NCBI GenBank assembly: GCA_041552135.1
Contig: JBFELL010000071.1
Span: 1 to 14,026, forward strand
DNA: 14,026 bases
Reading direction: 5' to 3'
Source: SZUA-186 sp041552135
Lineage (GTDB): Bacteria > Pseudomonadota > Gammaproteobacteria > UBA9214
The notes beneath the pieces were generated by a model, which did no database searches, was not told the origin of the DNA, and saw only the letters and a list, made by a program, of their open reading frames with translations. The position numbers and the translations under genes are program-made. Position 1 is the stretch's first letter. Each line of letters starts with the position of its first letter. Below are positions 1-6,671 of the stretch, piece after piece.

Positions 1-120
1 AACCTGGGAAATCTGCCAGTACCAGCCATTGAGCGGAAGTTCGAACCGGGTGTCGGCCAGTTGCCGGTTCATCTTCGGCTTGCCGCCTTCGAGTTCGACC
101 GACGCAAGCAAACCGTCCAT
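1..120 (-). CDS. Sensor histidine kinase, N-terminal fragment (runs off left edge)
   Basis: Read on the minus strand from the ATG at 120, the open frame continues past base 1, so only the first 40 codons are here. The residues include TRFELPLNGWYWQI at the end of the fragment. This resembles the 'RFERPLSGWYWQI' stretch found in the periplasmic sensor region of PhoQ/QseC-like two-component histidine kinases. No kinase core (H-box, N, G1) is in the window, so the family call rests on this motif alone. The ATG at 120 is the only standard start in frame after the stop at 298-300. Starting there leaves no membrane helix before the sensor region, which is abnormal for this family (see 121-297). No response regulator gene lies upstream; the nearest gene is a RatA-like protein. 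The ligand is unknown. Confidence 0.55.
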   Translation of the reverse strand, partial: MDGLLASVELEGGKPKMNRQLADTRFELPLNGWYWQISQV

Positions 121-297
121 GACCGCCTGCAGCCGGGCATCAAGTAGCGCTTGTGCACGGCGCTGTTTTTCCCGACGGTGTTGCCGGCAGGTAGCAGGGT
201 GGCCGGACAGGCTGGCGCCGAGAGAAGCGGTTATCAGGTGGGGTCCTGCGAGGCTGTAACGAAAGGAAAAGTGTATGGATCCGTCATTGTGCCAGAC
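121..297 (-). pseudogene. Likely remnant of the histidine kinase N-terminus (disrupted membrane anchor)
   Basis: The frame of the 1-120 fragment stays open upstream to the TGA at 298-300 but has no ATG, GTG or TTG. Its translation contains FRYSLAGPHLITASLG and then RAQALLDARLQAV. These resemble the usual 'SLRYSLAGRLLITASL' start and the post-helix linker of such kinases. The hydrophobic segment expected between them is replaced by a polar stretch (SGHPATCRQHRREKQ). A start-like ATG at 285 (MTDPYTF) sits in another frame and would join the FRYSLAG stretch after a one-base shift near the pyrimidine run at about 262-270. Frameshift or deletion, or a sequencing error, could explain this. Resemblance to the family is recalled, not computed. 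Confidence 0.35.
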
Positions 298-667
298 TCA
301 TCCGGTCCAGCTCGATATGCCTGCTGGTTGCCGGGAAAACCGGCCTCTTGATACAAATGCCACACGGCAAGGCTTCGCCCGCCGACGGGCAAATCACGAC
401 AATCCGGCTGTGTATTGACAAGGACGCAGTTAAAGACTGGGGGATTTATAACGCGAACCAGGCAGGGCATGGTAACGGTCGGGCAGGTGGCTCACGGCAA
501 ACGGGTCATCCCTGCACCCCGGCATGAGTGCCCCGGAAACTACAGCCGCTTGCAGGGGAACGGCGCCGGTCTACGTTCAGCCTCTCATGCAAGCCGCCCG
601 CCCGTGTCTTCCGCCAGCGCCCCTGCAGCCGGCCGTGACGTGAGCCGCTGGCGTGCACCCGACGCTA
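298..667. other. Intergenic stretch, no convincing gene
   Basis: About 370 bases between the RatA-like gene and the histidine kinase fragment. The open frames here (plus 415-762, minus 234-470) give arginine-, proline- and cysteine-rich translations with no recognisable motif. A short stem (GCCGG GAAAA CCGGC) lies near 330-345. I see no tRNA, terminator with a T-run, or clear promoter. It may hold the leader of the histidine kinase gene. Confidence 0.4.
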
Positions 668-1102
668 TCAGGTCTGCCTATACAGGAACCGGGCGCGGCG
701 CCCGAACAGGGGCAGCAACTCGCTGCTGCCGGCTTCCAGCAATAACCGCAGTGCCCCGTTGACAAGACCAGGTTTCATGGACAGCTTCATTTCGAGCGTA
801 AGCCTGCATTGGGCATTGGCGACCGATGCAAAACGCCAGTCGATATGCAGTTCGCGGAAAGGTCCGTCGTTTGCGGTTATCTGAATCCCGGAACATGGCT
901 CCAGCAGTGCCGTCGAGTGGAAGCAGAATACGGCCGGGCCTGTCTGCAGTTGCTGTTCGGCATAGAGGCGGTTGCACTTCCTGTCCAGTATCCGTGCGTG
1001 TGTCCAGCCGGGCAGGAACTCGGGGTATTGCTCGATGTCGGCGACCAGATCGAATACCTGTTGGCGAGGGTAGGGCAGTTGCGTCGAATCAGTATAGCGC
1101 AT
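668..1102 (-). CDS. RatA/Coq10-type START-domain protein (SRPBCC)
   Basis: This 144-residue protein has the length and pattern of the RatA/COQ10 family: a short helix-grip START fold that binds lipid or quinone. In bacteria it is annotated as ubiquinone-binding protein or as the ribosome-association toxin RatA. Visible signatures are YPRQQVFDLVADIEQYPEFL near residues 11-30 and PGWTHARIL just after it. NDGPFRELHIDWRF in the middle corresponds to RatA's 'DGPFKKLxGxWxF'. A C-terminal amphipathic helix follows (LVNGALRLLLEAGSSELL). The ATG at 1102 gives the expected N-terminus directly ahead of the first strand; no strong Shine-Dalgarno is visible. In many gammaproteobacteria this gene lies beside ratB and smpB, but neither is present here. 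Whether it acts in quinone handling or on ribosomes cannot be read from sequence. Confidence 0.85.
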   Translation of the reverse strand: MRYTDSTQLPYPRQQVFDLVADIEQYPEFLPGWTHARILDRKCNRLYAEQQLQTGPAVFCFHSTALLEPCSGIQITANDGPFRELHIDWRFASVANAQCRLTLEMKLSMKPGLVNGALRLLLEAGSSELLPLFGRRARFLYRQT

Positions 1103-1640
1103 CGGTATTGTATGGTGATGACATTGTCTTTATAGCATACTGGCCGATAGTGAGTACTGCAGGTGGCGTTGTCCAGTGCCTGCTGGATCAGCTCGGCAAA
1201 TCGGCCGCTTTCCCGGGAGCCATGCTGTGATAGCCGTCGCGAATATCCTGGTCAGGGCTGAATGTCGGGGATGGCCGTGAAATCGAAAACGGGGAAAACA
1301 CAGAGTAACATCATTCGAGTACACCATCTTGCAGCCTGGCATGCTGAGGCGCGCCACTTGATACAGGCGCTGGTGGTCCGTCAAAGGCGGACGTTGAATG
1401 TCAAACATAGCGAGCAGACTCGCGTGGCACGTCGCCATGGCACACGTCTGCGCCCCTGTTCTCGAGATGTCCCTCCGGGGCAAGCCTTGAAGGCGGGCGG
1501 CAAGATGGTTTGTGCGCCAGGCGTTAAACCCGCTTCCAGTGAGGGTGCAGTAGCGTATGGGGAGGCGCCGCACCCGGGCGGCATCGCTGCTGTGCGCCGG
1601 ACCCACCGGCTGGCCCGGTAAGCGGATTGTGTGAATCCTC
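1103..1640. other. Intergenic stretch, no convincing gene
   Basis: About 540 bases without a supportable gene. A minus-strand frame spans 1130-1714 (194 codons) and a plus frame spans 1262-1621. Both give low-complexity Arg/His/Pro/Cys-rich translations, mixed third-position usage and no motif. The minus frame also runs into the plus-strand membrane-protein gene. A small hairpin (GTCCG ... CGGAC) lies near 1376-1392. This could be a decayed gene or a long regulatory spacer. Confidence 0.4.
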
Positions 1641-1916
1641 ATGTCGCATGCCATGCAAATCCTGGTGTTGCTTGTGTCGTGGATTCTCATCGCCGTCGGT
1701 TGCCATGTTTTCATAAGGCATTACTTTATGGCGTCTTTTCTGGCTTCGGTCGCGAGTGTGCTCGTGATGCTGTATTCGGGTTACATGGAACTCGGCCATC
1801 TGGACCCGTACTGGCATATTTCCTCGATTAGCGGATTCTTCATGGCAGGCATCATTGCCCTGATCGTGGGGCTGCCTTTCAGGATCATGCGCACTGTCAA
1901 GCGTGAAGATGACTGA
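1641..1916 (+). CDS. Small three-helix membrane protein, unknown function
   Basis: This 91-residue protein is strongly hydrophobic. Likely membrane helices lie at about residues 6-24 (ILVLLVSWILIAVG), 29-48 (FMASFLASVASVLVMLY) and 61-80 (SGFFMAGIIALIVGLPF). A charged tail (RIMRTVKREDD) ends the protein and would probably lie in the cytoplasm under the positive-inside rule. I do not recognise a family. Start choice is ambiguous: ATG at 1641 (MSHAMQ) or the in-frame ATG at 1653 (MQILVL); neither has a strong ribosome-binding site. The gene ends 59 bases before mtgA on the same strand, so cotranscription is possible. Alternating hydrophobic blocks and a clean stop make it more credible than the flanking frames. 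Confidence 0.6.
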   Translation: MSHAMQILVLLVSWILIAVGCHVFIRHYFMASFLASVASVLVMLYSGYMELGHLDPYWHISSISGFFMAGIIALIVGLPFRIMRTVKREDD

Positions 1917-1975
1917 CGCCCTGCCCGGTTTTTCCGGTTGTGCCTGACACCGGGTCATCGGGATAATTCCGGGGC

Positions 1976-2671
1976 ATGGTGAAACGTCGCAGCAGGAGGC
2001 GAGTCCGGCGCTATCGACGCTACGTCGCAATCGTGCTGGCGGCCGCGTTGTTCGCCAGCCTTGCGCTGACGCTTCCCTGGCGGTGGATCGCGCCACCCAC
2101 CACCGCGTTCATGCTCCGGGACCGGATGCAACAGGATGGCCCTATTCACCAGCAGTGGATTGCCATGGGTGAAATGTCGCCAGCACTGCCCATCGCGGTT
2201 GTCGCGTCCGAGGACCAGAAGTTTCCGCACCACCACGGATTCGATTTCCGGTCACTCTCGCGGGCACTGCGCGAAGAGCGCGGGCGCATTCGCGGAGCCA
2301 GCACGATCACCCAGCAGCTTGCCAAGAACCTGTACCTCTGGCCCGGCCGCAGCGTGTCTCGCAAGGCTCTGGAGGCCTGGTTGACCGTAGTGATCGAGTT
2401 GACCTGGCCCAAGCGCCGGATCCTGGAAGTCTATCTCAATGTGGTGGAATTTGGACCGCAGGTCTACGGTGTCGATGCCGCGAGTCGAGTGTTTTTCAGC
2501 AAGTCCCCGGCGCAGCTGACGCCCCGGGAGACAGCGCTGCTGGCGGCGGTTCTGCCTGCACCGAAGCGCTTGTCGGCCGCCCGTCCATCCGGCTACGTTC
2601 AGCAGCGCGCCTCCGGAATCCAGGCGGCAGTCAAAACCCTGGGTGGGCCCGCCTACCTGGCGGGGCTGTAA
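1976..2671 (+). CDS. mtgA: Monofunctional biosynthetic peptidoglycan transglycosylase
   Basis: MtgA polymerises lipid II into glycan strands on the outer face of the inner membrane. It is a GT51 glycosyltransferase without a transpeptidase domain. The 231-residue product matches the family's usual 220-245. Residues 1-16 are very Arg/Lys-rich, and one membrane anchor follows at about 17-35. Motif 1, ASEDQKFPHHHGFD (residues 77-90), carries the catalytic Glu79. Motif 2, GASTITQQLAKNLYLW (107-122), follows. Motif 3, KRRILEVYLNVVEFG (146-160), includes Glu151, and the late motif LTPRETALLAAVLPAP lies at 181-196. The start is the ATG at 1976; the only purine-rich stretch (GGGG) sits very close to it, so the GTG at 1979 is a possible alternative. 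No transpeptidase gene is adjacent. Confidence 0.96.
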   Translation: MVKRRSRRRVRRYRRYVAIVLAAALFASLALTLPWRWIAPPTTAFMLRDRMQQDGPIHQQWIAMGEMSPALPIAVVASEDQKFPHHHGFDFRSLSRALREERGRIRGASTITQQLAKNLYLWPGRSVSRKALEAWLTVVIELTWPKRRILEVYLNVVEFGPQVYGVDAASRVFFSKSPAQLTPRETALLAAVLPAPKRLSAARPSGYVQQRASGIQAAVKTLGGPAYLAGL

Positions 2672-2798
2672 GCGGCCATCCGGGGATGACGGGGCTCGGC
2701 CTGTATGGTTATCGTGCGGGCCCGGAATCAAATCCGGCAGAGTGCCGTTGTATATACTATGCAGTTTGGTATCCGTCCTGATTCCGGGTCCTGATGAA

Positions 2799-3083
2799 AT
2801 GAAGGCCATCTGGAACGACAAGATAATCGCCGAATCCGATGACACCGTGGTCATCGAGGGTAATCATTATTTTCCGCTGGCCTGCGTTCGTCGCGAGTAC
2901 CTTAGAGAGAGCAGTTCAACAACGGCCTGCTCCTGGAAAGGTACTGCGCATTATTATTCGCTCGAGGTCGACGGCAAGATGAATCCCGATGCGGCCTGGT
3001 ACTACGACTCGCCAATGCCGGCCGCTATGGCAATCAAGGGGCGGGTGGCCTTCTGGCGCGGGGTGCAGATTGTCGATTCATGA
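2799..3083 (+). CDS. DUF427 domain protein
   Basis: This 94-residue protein is essentially a single DUF427 domain, a compact beta-rich fold of unknown biochemical role found across bacteria and fungi. Family signatures are MKAIWNDKIIAESDDTVVIEG at the N-terminus, CSWKGTAHYYS at residues 44-54, AWYYDSP at 66-72 and GRVAFWRG at 81-88. I start at the ATG at 2799 because homologues begin just ahead of this strand. The frame stays open upstream to 2643, but that part overlaps the end of mtgA and has no family character. The gene's last 14 bases overlap the preferred start of the zinc-ribbon gene downstream, suggesting coupling. The pairing implies a shared but unknown role. Confidence 0.9.
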   Translation: MKAIWNDKIIAESDDTVVIEGNHYFPLACVRREYLRESSSTTACSWKGTAHYYSLEVDGKMNPDAAWYYDSPMPAAMAIKGRVAFWRGVQIVDS

Positions 3084-3483
3084 GAGCCTGACTCTCTGCC
3101 CGAATTGCGCCAGGGCACTGGAGCAGGGTTGTTTGCCTGGCAAGCAGAACAGCATCCGCTGGTCGGTCTCGCAAAAGGGCATGACCATCTTTCACGGTGT
3201 TCCATTGCCTGGGCTCGAGGACGGTCTCCGGCACAAATGGCAGTGGTGGTCTTATGCGCCGAGTATTCCGGCAGCGAGATGCCCGGCCTGCAAGCTGGCG
3301 ATGTTTGCCTGTAACAACGAGTCGCAGGAAAACTCCCGAAACGGGCGACGGGCATCCCTCGTCATCAGTGGGCTCCTGTTGCTTGTGGCGGCTGTTGTTG
3401 GCGCCATGGCGATTCGGGTCTGGACATCGCACTCACCGGTGCCATTATTGTGGCAACTTGTGATGGGTGGATTTACCCGATAG
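3070..3483 (+). CDS. Zinc-ribbon membrane protein (DUF6487-like)
   Basis: This is a protein of about 137 residues if read from the TTG at 3070. It has two CxxC knuckles: CPNC at residues 10-13 and CPAC at 71-74, followed by KLAMFAC. Between them lie IRWSV and a Trp-rich segment. This arrangement resembles the small DUF6487 zinc-binding domain (CPxC ... RW ... CxxCxxxxF). One membrane helix follows at about residues 96-116 (LVISGLLLLVAAVVGAMAI), so the ribbon probably faces the cytoplasm. There is no ATG between the end of DUF427 and the first CxxC. The TTG is preferred because GGGG lies six bases before it and it couples to the DUF427 stop. The upstream ATG at 2989 would run inside DUF427 and is unlikely. 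Family assignment is from memory of the cysteine pattern. Confidence 0.65.
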   Translation: MSIHESLTLCPNCARALEQGCLPGKQNSIRWSVSQKGMTIFHGVPLPGLEDGLRHKWQWWSYAPSIPAARCPACKLAMFACNNESQENSRNGRRASLVISGLLLLVAAVVGAMAIRVWTSHSPVPLLWQLVMGGFTR

Positions 3484-3829
3484 TTGCATAAATCCTGCCC
3501 TGAAAGCGGATTTTGCCCCGTGATTCACCGGCTAGTAATGTATATTTCATTATGCTTTCGAAGTTCACTGTCAGTGAGGTCCTGGCACGGCACTGTAGAA
3601 GGAGCGCTGCCCCCGGCGCGAATCGCGGCGAGGCGCCGCTCCTGCGGTAAGCTTTTTTGCAATAATCGGGTTTACACTGATGGCCCTGGCGCCGGGTGTG
3701 GTATTTTCAGTGCACGTGCTTCGATATTGCCGCAGTGACTGAACCTCCTGATCCGGGCCGGAGTACAGTTGTTCATACTATCGGCGCGAAACTGCGCCCT
3801 GACCCCTGTCTGTGCGAATGGAGAACCCG
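3484..3829. other. Intergenic stretch with a REP-like palindrome
   Basis: About 345 bases between the zinc-ribbon gene and the SIMPL gene. It contains the REP-like element at 3595-3643 and a T-run at 3653-3658. The rest has no convincing gene; plus-strand frames here translate to shuffled, motif-free peptides. The promoter of the SIMPL gene should lie in the right half, but I cannot pick a -35/-10 pair with confidence. Confidence 0.5.
3595..3643. repeat. REP-like palindromic element
   Basis: Outer arms AGGAGCG (3600-3606) and CGCTCCT (3637-3643) are perfect complements. Inside is a tight hairpin GCGGCG-AGG-CGCCGC at 3625-3639 and a second small palindrome CGCG-AAT-CGCG at 3617-3627. On the minus strand it reads AGGAGCGGCGCCTCGCCGCG. 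That strongly resembles the 'GTAGGAGCGGCTTCAGCCGCGA' REP sequences spread by RAYT (TnpA-REP) proteins in Pseudomonas, Xanthomonas and relatives. A run of six T follows at 3653-3658, so it may also act as a terminator on the plus strand. No RAYT gene is in the window. Confidence 0.7.
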
Positions 3830-4549
3830 ATGGAGCGAAACAGCAAGGCAAGCGCCTTCATACTGGGCGCATTTATATTCCTGGGACTGACCGCGTCAGG
3901 CTACCTGCTGGGTCGTGCCGCCATCGAGTTCAGGGAGTACGAGCGCACGGTCACAGTGAAGGGCCTGTCAGAGCGCGAGTACCCGTCGGATATCGTTATC
4001 TGGCCGATCCAGTTCATCGCGGCCGGCAATGACCTGGAAGCGCTCTACGGCTCGGTCGAGGCCAGTACCGCAGCGATAAAGACGTTTCTGGAAAACAACG
4101 CTATCAGCCCGGATGACATTTCTTCCTCATCACCGGCGATCACCGACAAGTCCGCGCAGCAATACGGCAATAATGCCAGGCCCGAGTTCCGCTACAGTGC
4201 GCTGCAAACGGTTACCGTGTACTCGAGAAATGTCGAAGGCGTGCGCTCTGTCATGGGGTCCCTGTCCGATCTCGGCAAGCAAGGCATCGTGCTGACCGGC
4301 GGCAACTACCAGGCCCAGACAGAGTACCTGTTCACCCGGTTGAATGACGTCAAGCCGGACATGATCGAGGAAGCCACCAGGAAGGCGAGGGAAGTGGCCG
4401 GGAAGTTTGCTGCCGATTCCGAAAGCCGGCTGGGTAAAATCAAAAATGCCCGCCAGGGGCAGTTCAGCATTACGCCGCGGGACAAGAACAACCCGCACAT
4501 CAAGAAGGTTCGCGTGGTATCCACGGTTGAGTACTATTTGTCAGACTAG
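3830..4549 (+). CDS. SIMPL (DUF541/YggE-type) domain protein
   Basis: This 239-residue membrane-anchored protein has a signal anchor at residues 9-28 (AFILGAFIFLGLTASGYLLG), followed by a large domain that would face the periplasm. RTVTVKGLSEREYPSDIVIWP, shortly after the anchor, is the hallmark start of this subfamily. ITDKSAQQY and later TRKAREVAGKFAADS with GKIKNARQGQFSI are also typical of YggE/SIMPL proteins. The biochemical role of the family is unsettled; E. coli YggE is linked to oxidative-stress tolerance. I start at the ATG at 3830 because GGAG lies six bases before it (3820-3823). The GTG at 3812 and ATG at 3818 are in frame but lack such a site. It stands alone, with 149 bases to the next gene. 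Confidence 0.92.
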   Translation: MERNSKASAFILGAFIFLGLTASGYLLGRAAIEFREYERTVTVKGLSEREYPSDIVIWPIQFIAAGNDLEALYGSVEASTAAIKTFLENNAISPDDISSSSPAITDKSAQQYGNNARPEFRYSALQTVTVYSRNVEGVRSVMGSLSDLGKQGIVLTGGNYQAQTEYLFTRLNDVKPDMIEEATRKAREVAGKFAADSESRLGKIKNARQGQFSITPRDKNNPHIKKVRVVSTVEYYLSD

Positions 4550-4698
4550 GATATCCGGCGCGACGCCGTGTGTTTCACTGCGCTGCCGTTACCGGATCCG
4601 GTGCCCTTGAGCGTGCGGCATGAGCGCTTGTTCCGCCTGGCCGACAGGCCCTCTGCCTGGCGGTTGACCGGCAAGCTGCCGCATGGGGTGGTCCGCTG

Positions 4699-4995
4699 AT
4701 GCCTGCAGGGAGAAAAACGCCGCCCCCGCCGCGCTGGTCCGCGAAGGTCACCCGCGAGAGCCATGCACTGGAACTCGAGGAGGGCGTGTTCACCTGGAAG
4801 GATCCCGCCAGGATCGCGCGATCCCTGAAGCGATCGGCGGATGCCAGCACACAGCGGAAGTCGGAACCGTTTCGCTCGGCCATGTCGATGCTGACGTTCT
4901 ACATCAACCGTGCCGGCGGGAACCTGGACGAGGCCCAGCACCGGGTGCTGGAACAGGCCAAGGCGGAACTGCGCCGCCTGTACGGCAGGGACTGA
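4699..4995 (+). CDS. DUF3175 domain protein
   Basis: This small basic protein of 98 residues is made almost entirely of a DUF3175 domain. Signatures are RWSAKVTRESHALELEEGVF (residues 12-31), DPARIARSLKRSAD (about 35-48) and the best-conserved block RSAMSMLTFYINRAGGNL (59-76). A C-terminal helix (RVLEQAKAELRRLYGR) follows. The family is common in proteobacteria and actinobacteria, is usually about 100 residues long and has no known function. The ATG at 4699 has a G-rich stretch (GGGGTGG) seven bases upstream, and the Pro/Lys-rich leader before the domain is usual. There is no signal peptide or membrane helix, so it is cytoplasmic. It has no clear operon partner; TerC begins 115 bases later. 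Confidence 0.88.
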   Translation: MPAGRKTPPPPRWSAKVTRESHALELEEGVFTWKDPARIARSLKRSADASTQRKSEPFRSAMSMLTFYINRAGGNLDEAQHRVLEQAKAELRRLYGRD

Positions 4996-5110
4996 GACCC
5001 GGCGTTGCCGTCTGTCCGCCGCCGTGCCCTCACGGCATCCTGAAGACTATTACCCGTCATCCGGCTCCGGTAAGATCCAGTCTTCATCGTGCAGCGTCCC
5101 GGAGAGAGCA

Positions 5111-5860
5111 GTGTTTGAATGGATAGCAAGCCCCGAGGCATGGATCGCGCTGGCAACGCTGACGGCGCTGGAGATCGTGCTCGGGATCGACAACATTATC
5201 TTCATTTCCATCCTGGTTGGTCGCCTGCCCGAGAGGCAGCGTAATTTCGGCAGGCGGGTCGGCCTGCTGCTGGCCATGGGGATGCGCCTGGGCCTGCTGT
5301 TTTCCATCTCCTGGGTCATGGGGCTGACCGACACCTGGTTCACAGTGCTGGCCCAGGCGATCTCGGGGCGCGATGTGATTCTCATCACCGGTGGCCTGTT
5401 CCTGCTGGCCAAGTCGACCCACGAGATCCACAACAGCCTGGAAGGCGTAGAGGACAGTCACCAGCCGGGTATGCCGGCAACCCTGGGGCCGGTGCTGTTC
5501 CAGATTGCCGTGCTCGACATCGTCTTTTCGCTGGACTCGGTGATCACGGCGGTCGGACTGGTGGAGCAGGTTTCGATCATGGCGATCGCGATCATCCTGG
5601 CCGTCGTTGTGATGCTCATGGCCGCGAGGGCCATCGGCGAGTTTGTCGACAATCACCCGACCATCAAGATCCTTGCCCTGGCATTTCTTATCCTTGTGGG
5701 TGTGACGCTGATCGTCGAGGGTTTCGACGTGCACGTGCCGAAGGGCTATATCTACTTTGCCATGGCCTTCTCGGTTGTGGTGGAGATGCTCAACATCCGC
5801 ATGCGCAGGAAGCGCGCGGAACCGCTCCGGCTGCACAAGGCGATGCACGAGGAGACCTAG
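5111..5860 (+). CDS. TerC-family integral membrane protein
   Basis: This 249-residue protein has about seven membrane helices and belongs to the TerC/YgdQ family, linked to tellurium resistance and, in several bacteria, to manganese export. The family's acidic pairs within helices are present: TALEIVLGIDNIIFISIL with Glu21 and Asp27, and VLDIVFSLDSVITAVGL with Asp136 and Asp142. KSTHEIHNSLEG lies in the middle loop. NIRMRRKR and a short charged tail end the protein. I use the GTG at 5111 as start because GGAG at 5101-5104 lies six bases before it and the product begins MFEWIASPEAW, the usual TerC N-terminus. The open frame extends upstream to 4910 but that part overlaps DUF3175. I see no yybP-ykoY (manganese) riboswitch upstream. 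The short form without CBS/CorC domains argues for YgdQ-like. RraA follows 48 bases later. Confidence 0.93.
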   Translation: MFEWIASPEAWIALATLTALEIVLGIDNIIFISILVGRLPERQRNFGRRVGLLLAMGMRLGLLFSISWVMGLTDTWFTVLAQAISGRDVILITGGLFLLAKSTHEIHNSLEGVEDSHQPGMPATLGPVLFQIAVLDIVFSLDSVITAVGLVEQVSIMAIAIILAVVVMLMAARAIGEFVDNHPTIKILALAFLILVGVTLIVEGFDVHVPKGYIYFAMAFSVVVEMLNIRMRRKRAEPLRLHKAMHEET

Positions 5861-5908
5861 CATGGCGGCTGCAGCCGGGTCTGTCGGTAAACAGGGGTGA
5901 TCTTGACC

Positions 5909-6532
5909 ATGACTGATTCAAACGCCTTCAGCGCGCTCTCCCCGACCACGCTTGCCGATGCCATGGGCCGTGACCAGGTCATGGATATCGGCATCCGGCC
6001 GCTGTGGCAGCCCATGCCGCGCATTGCCGGGCCGGCCTGCACGGTGCGCTGTGCACCCGGCGACAACCTGATGCTGCATGCCGCGATTTACCGCGCGGCC
6101 CCCGGCTCGGTCATCGTCGTCGAGGCGGGAGATGTCGACTACGCCGTGTCGGGCGGCAATGTCTGCGCCGTGGCAAAACGGCGCGGGATTGCCGGCTTCG
6201 TCGTCGACGGCGTGATCCGTGACCTGGCCGAGGTGCGCGAAGACCGCTTTCCGGTGTTCGCCCGTGGCGTGATTCCCATTCCGGGCGGCAAGCGCGAACT
6301 CGGGGTGCTGAACGGCACGGTGCGGTGCGGCGGGGTACGGGTGGCGCCCGGTGACGTGGTGGTGGCCGACGAGGAGGGCATCGTGGTGGTGCCGGCCGCA
6401 GAGCAGGATACCGTGCTGGAGACCGCCGGGGCGCGCGCCGCGAAGGATGCCGCCGAGTCGCTGGAGGAGTGGGAGGCGGAGCACCAGGCGCGGATCGATG
6501 CGATCCTGCGCGACAAGGGCTTTGTCGAATAG
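5909..6532 (+). CDS. RraA-family protein (possible HMG/CHA aldolase-type)
   Basis: This 207-residue protein of the RraA/'dimethylmenaquinone methyltransferase' superfamily has GDNLMLHAAI (residues 51-60), GDVDYAVSGGNVCAVAKRRG (74-93) and DGVIRDLAEVRE (100-111). The Arg104-Asp105 pair with Asp100 matches the metal and substrate site of class II pyruvate aldolases such as 4-hydroxy-4-methyl-2-oxoglutarate aldolase and oxaloacetate decarboxylase. VAPGDVVVADEEGIVVVP (146-163) is the usual late signature. The protein has a longer acidic C-terminal helix than the RNase E inhibitor RraA, which favours the aldolase-like group; the substrate cannot be assigned. No aromatic-degradation genes are adjacent. 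The ATG at 5909 is chosen, with AGGGG about ten bases upstream; GTG 5897 and TTG 5903 are in-frame alternatives. Confidence 0.88.
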   Translation: MTDSNAFSALSPTTLADAMGRDQVMDIGIRPLWQPMPRIAGPACTVRCAPGDNLMLHAAIYRAAPGSVIVVEAGDVDYAVSGGNVCAVAKRRGIAGFVVDGVIRDLAEVREDRFPVFARGVIPIPGGKRELGVLNGTVRCGGVRVAPGDVVVADEEGIVVVPAAEQDTVLETAGARAAKDAAESLEEWEAEHQARIDAILRDKGFVE

Positions 6533-6671
6533 CCGACGGGCTGTGCCTGTGCTAGAAATAAACCCGGCGGGCTGCGCACATCATGCGGTGAAGGCAGTAC
6601 ACATCACTGCCCGGTCCGGCGACTGAACCCGCAGGCGCTGCTGCCTGTGGAACATAACCAGGATATGCGCC

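Noticed and set aside
1130..1714. Minus-strand open frame of 194 codons in the gap before the small membrane protein
   Set aside because: No motif, odd composition, and it overlaps the plus-strand membrane protein. A decayed gene cannot be excluded, but nothing supports calling one.
2730..2760. Possible promoter before DUF427 (TATACT at 2753-2758)
   Set aside because: The -10-like hexamer is good, but no acceptable -35 lies 16-18 bases upstream, so I do not list it.
4996..5110. Manganese (yybP-ykoY) riboswitch upstream of TerC
   Set aside because: I looked for it because TerC genes often carry one, but the 115-base gap shows no matching conserved loops and is too short for a full leader.
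5084..5863. Minus-strand open frame of 259 codons opposite TerC
   Set aside because: His/Asp/Gln-rich antisense of a membrane protein; TerC motifs on the plus strand are unambiguous.
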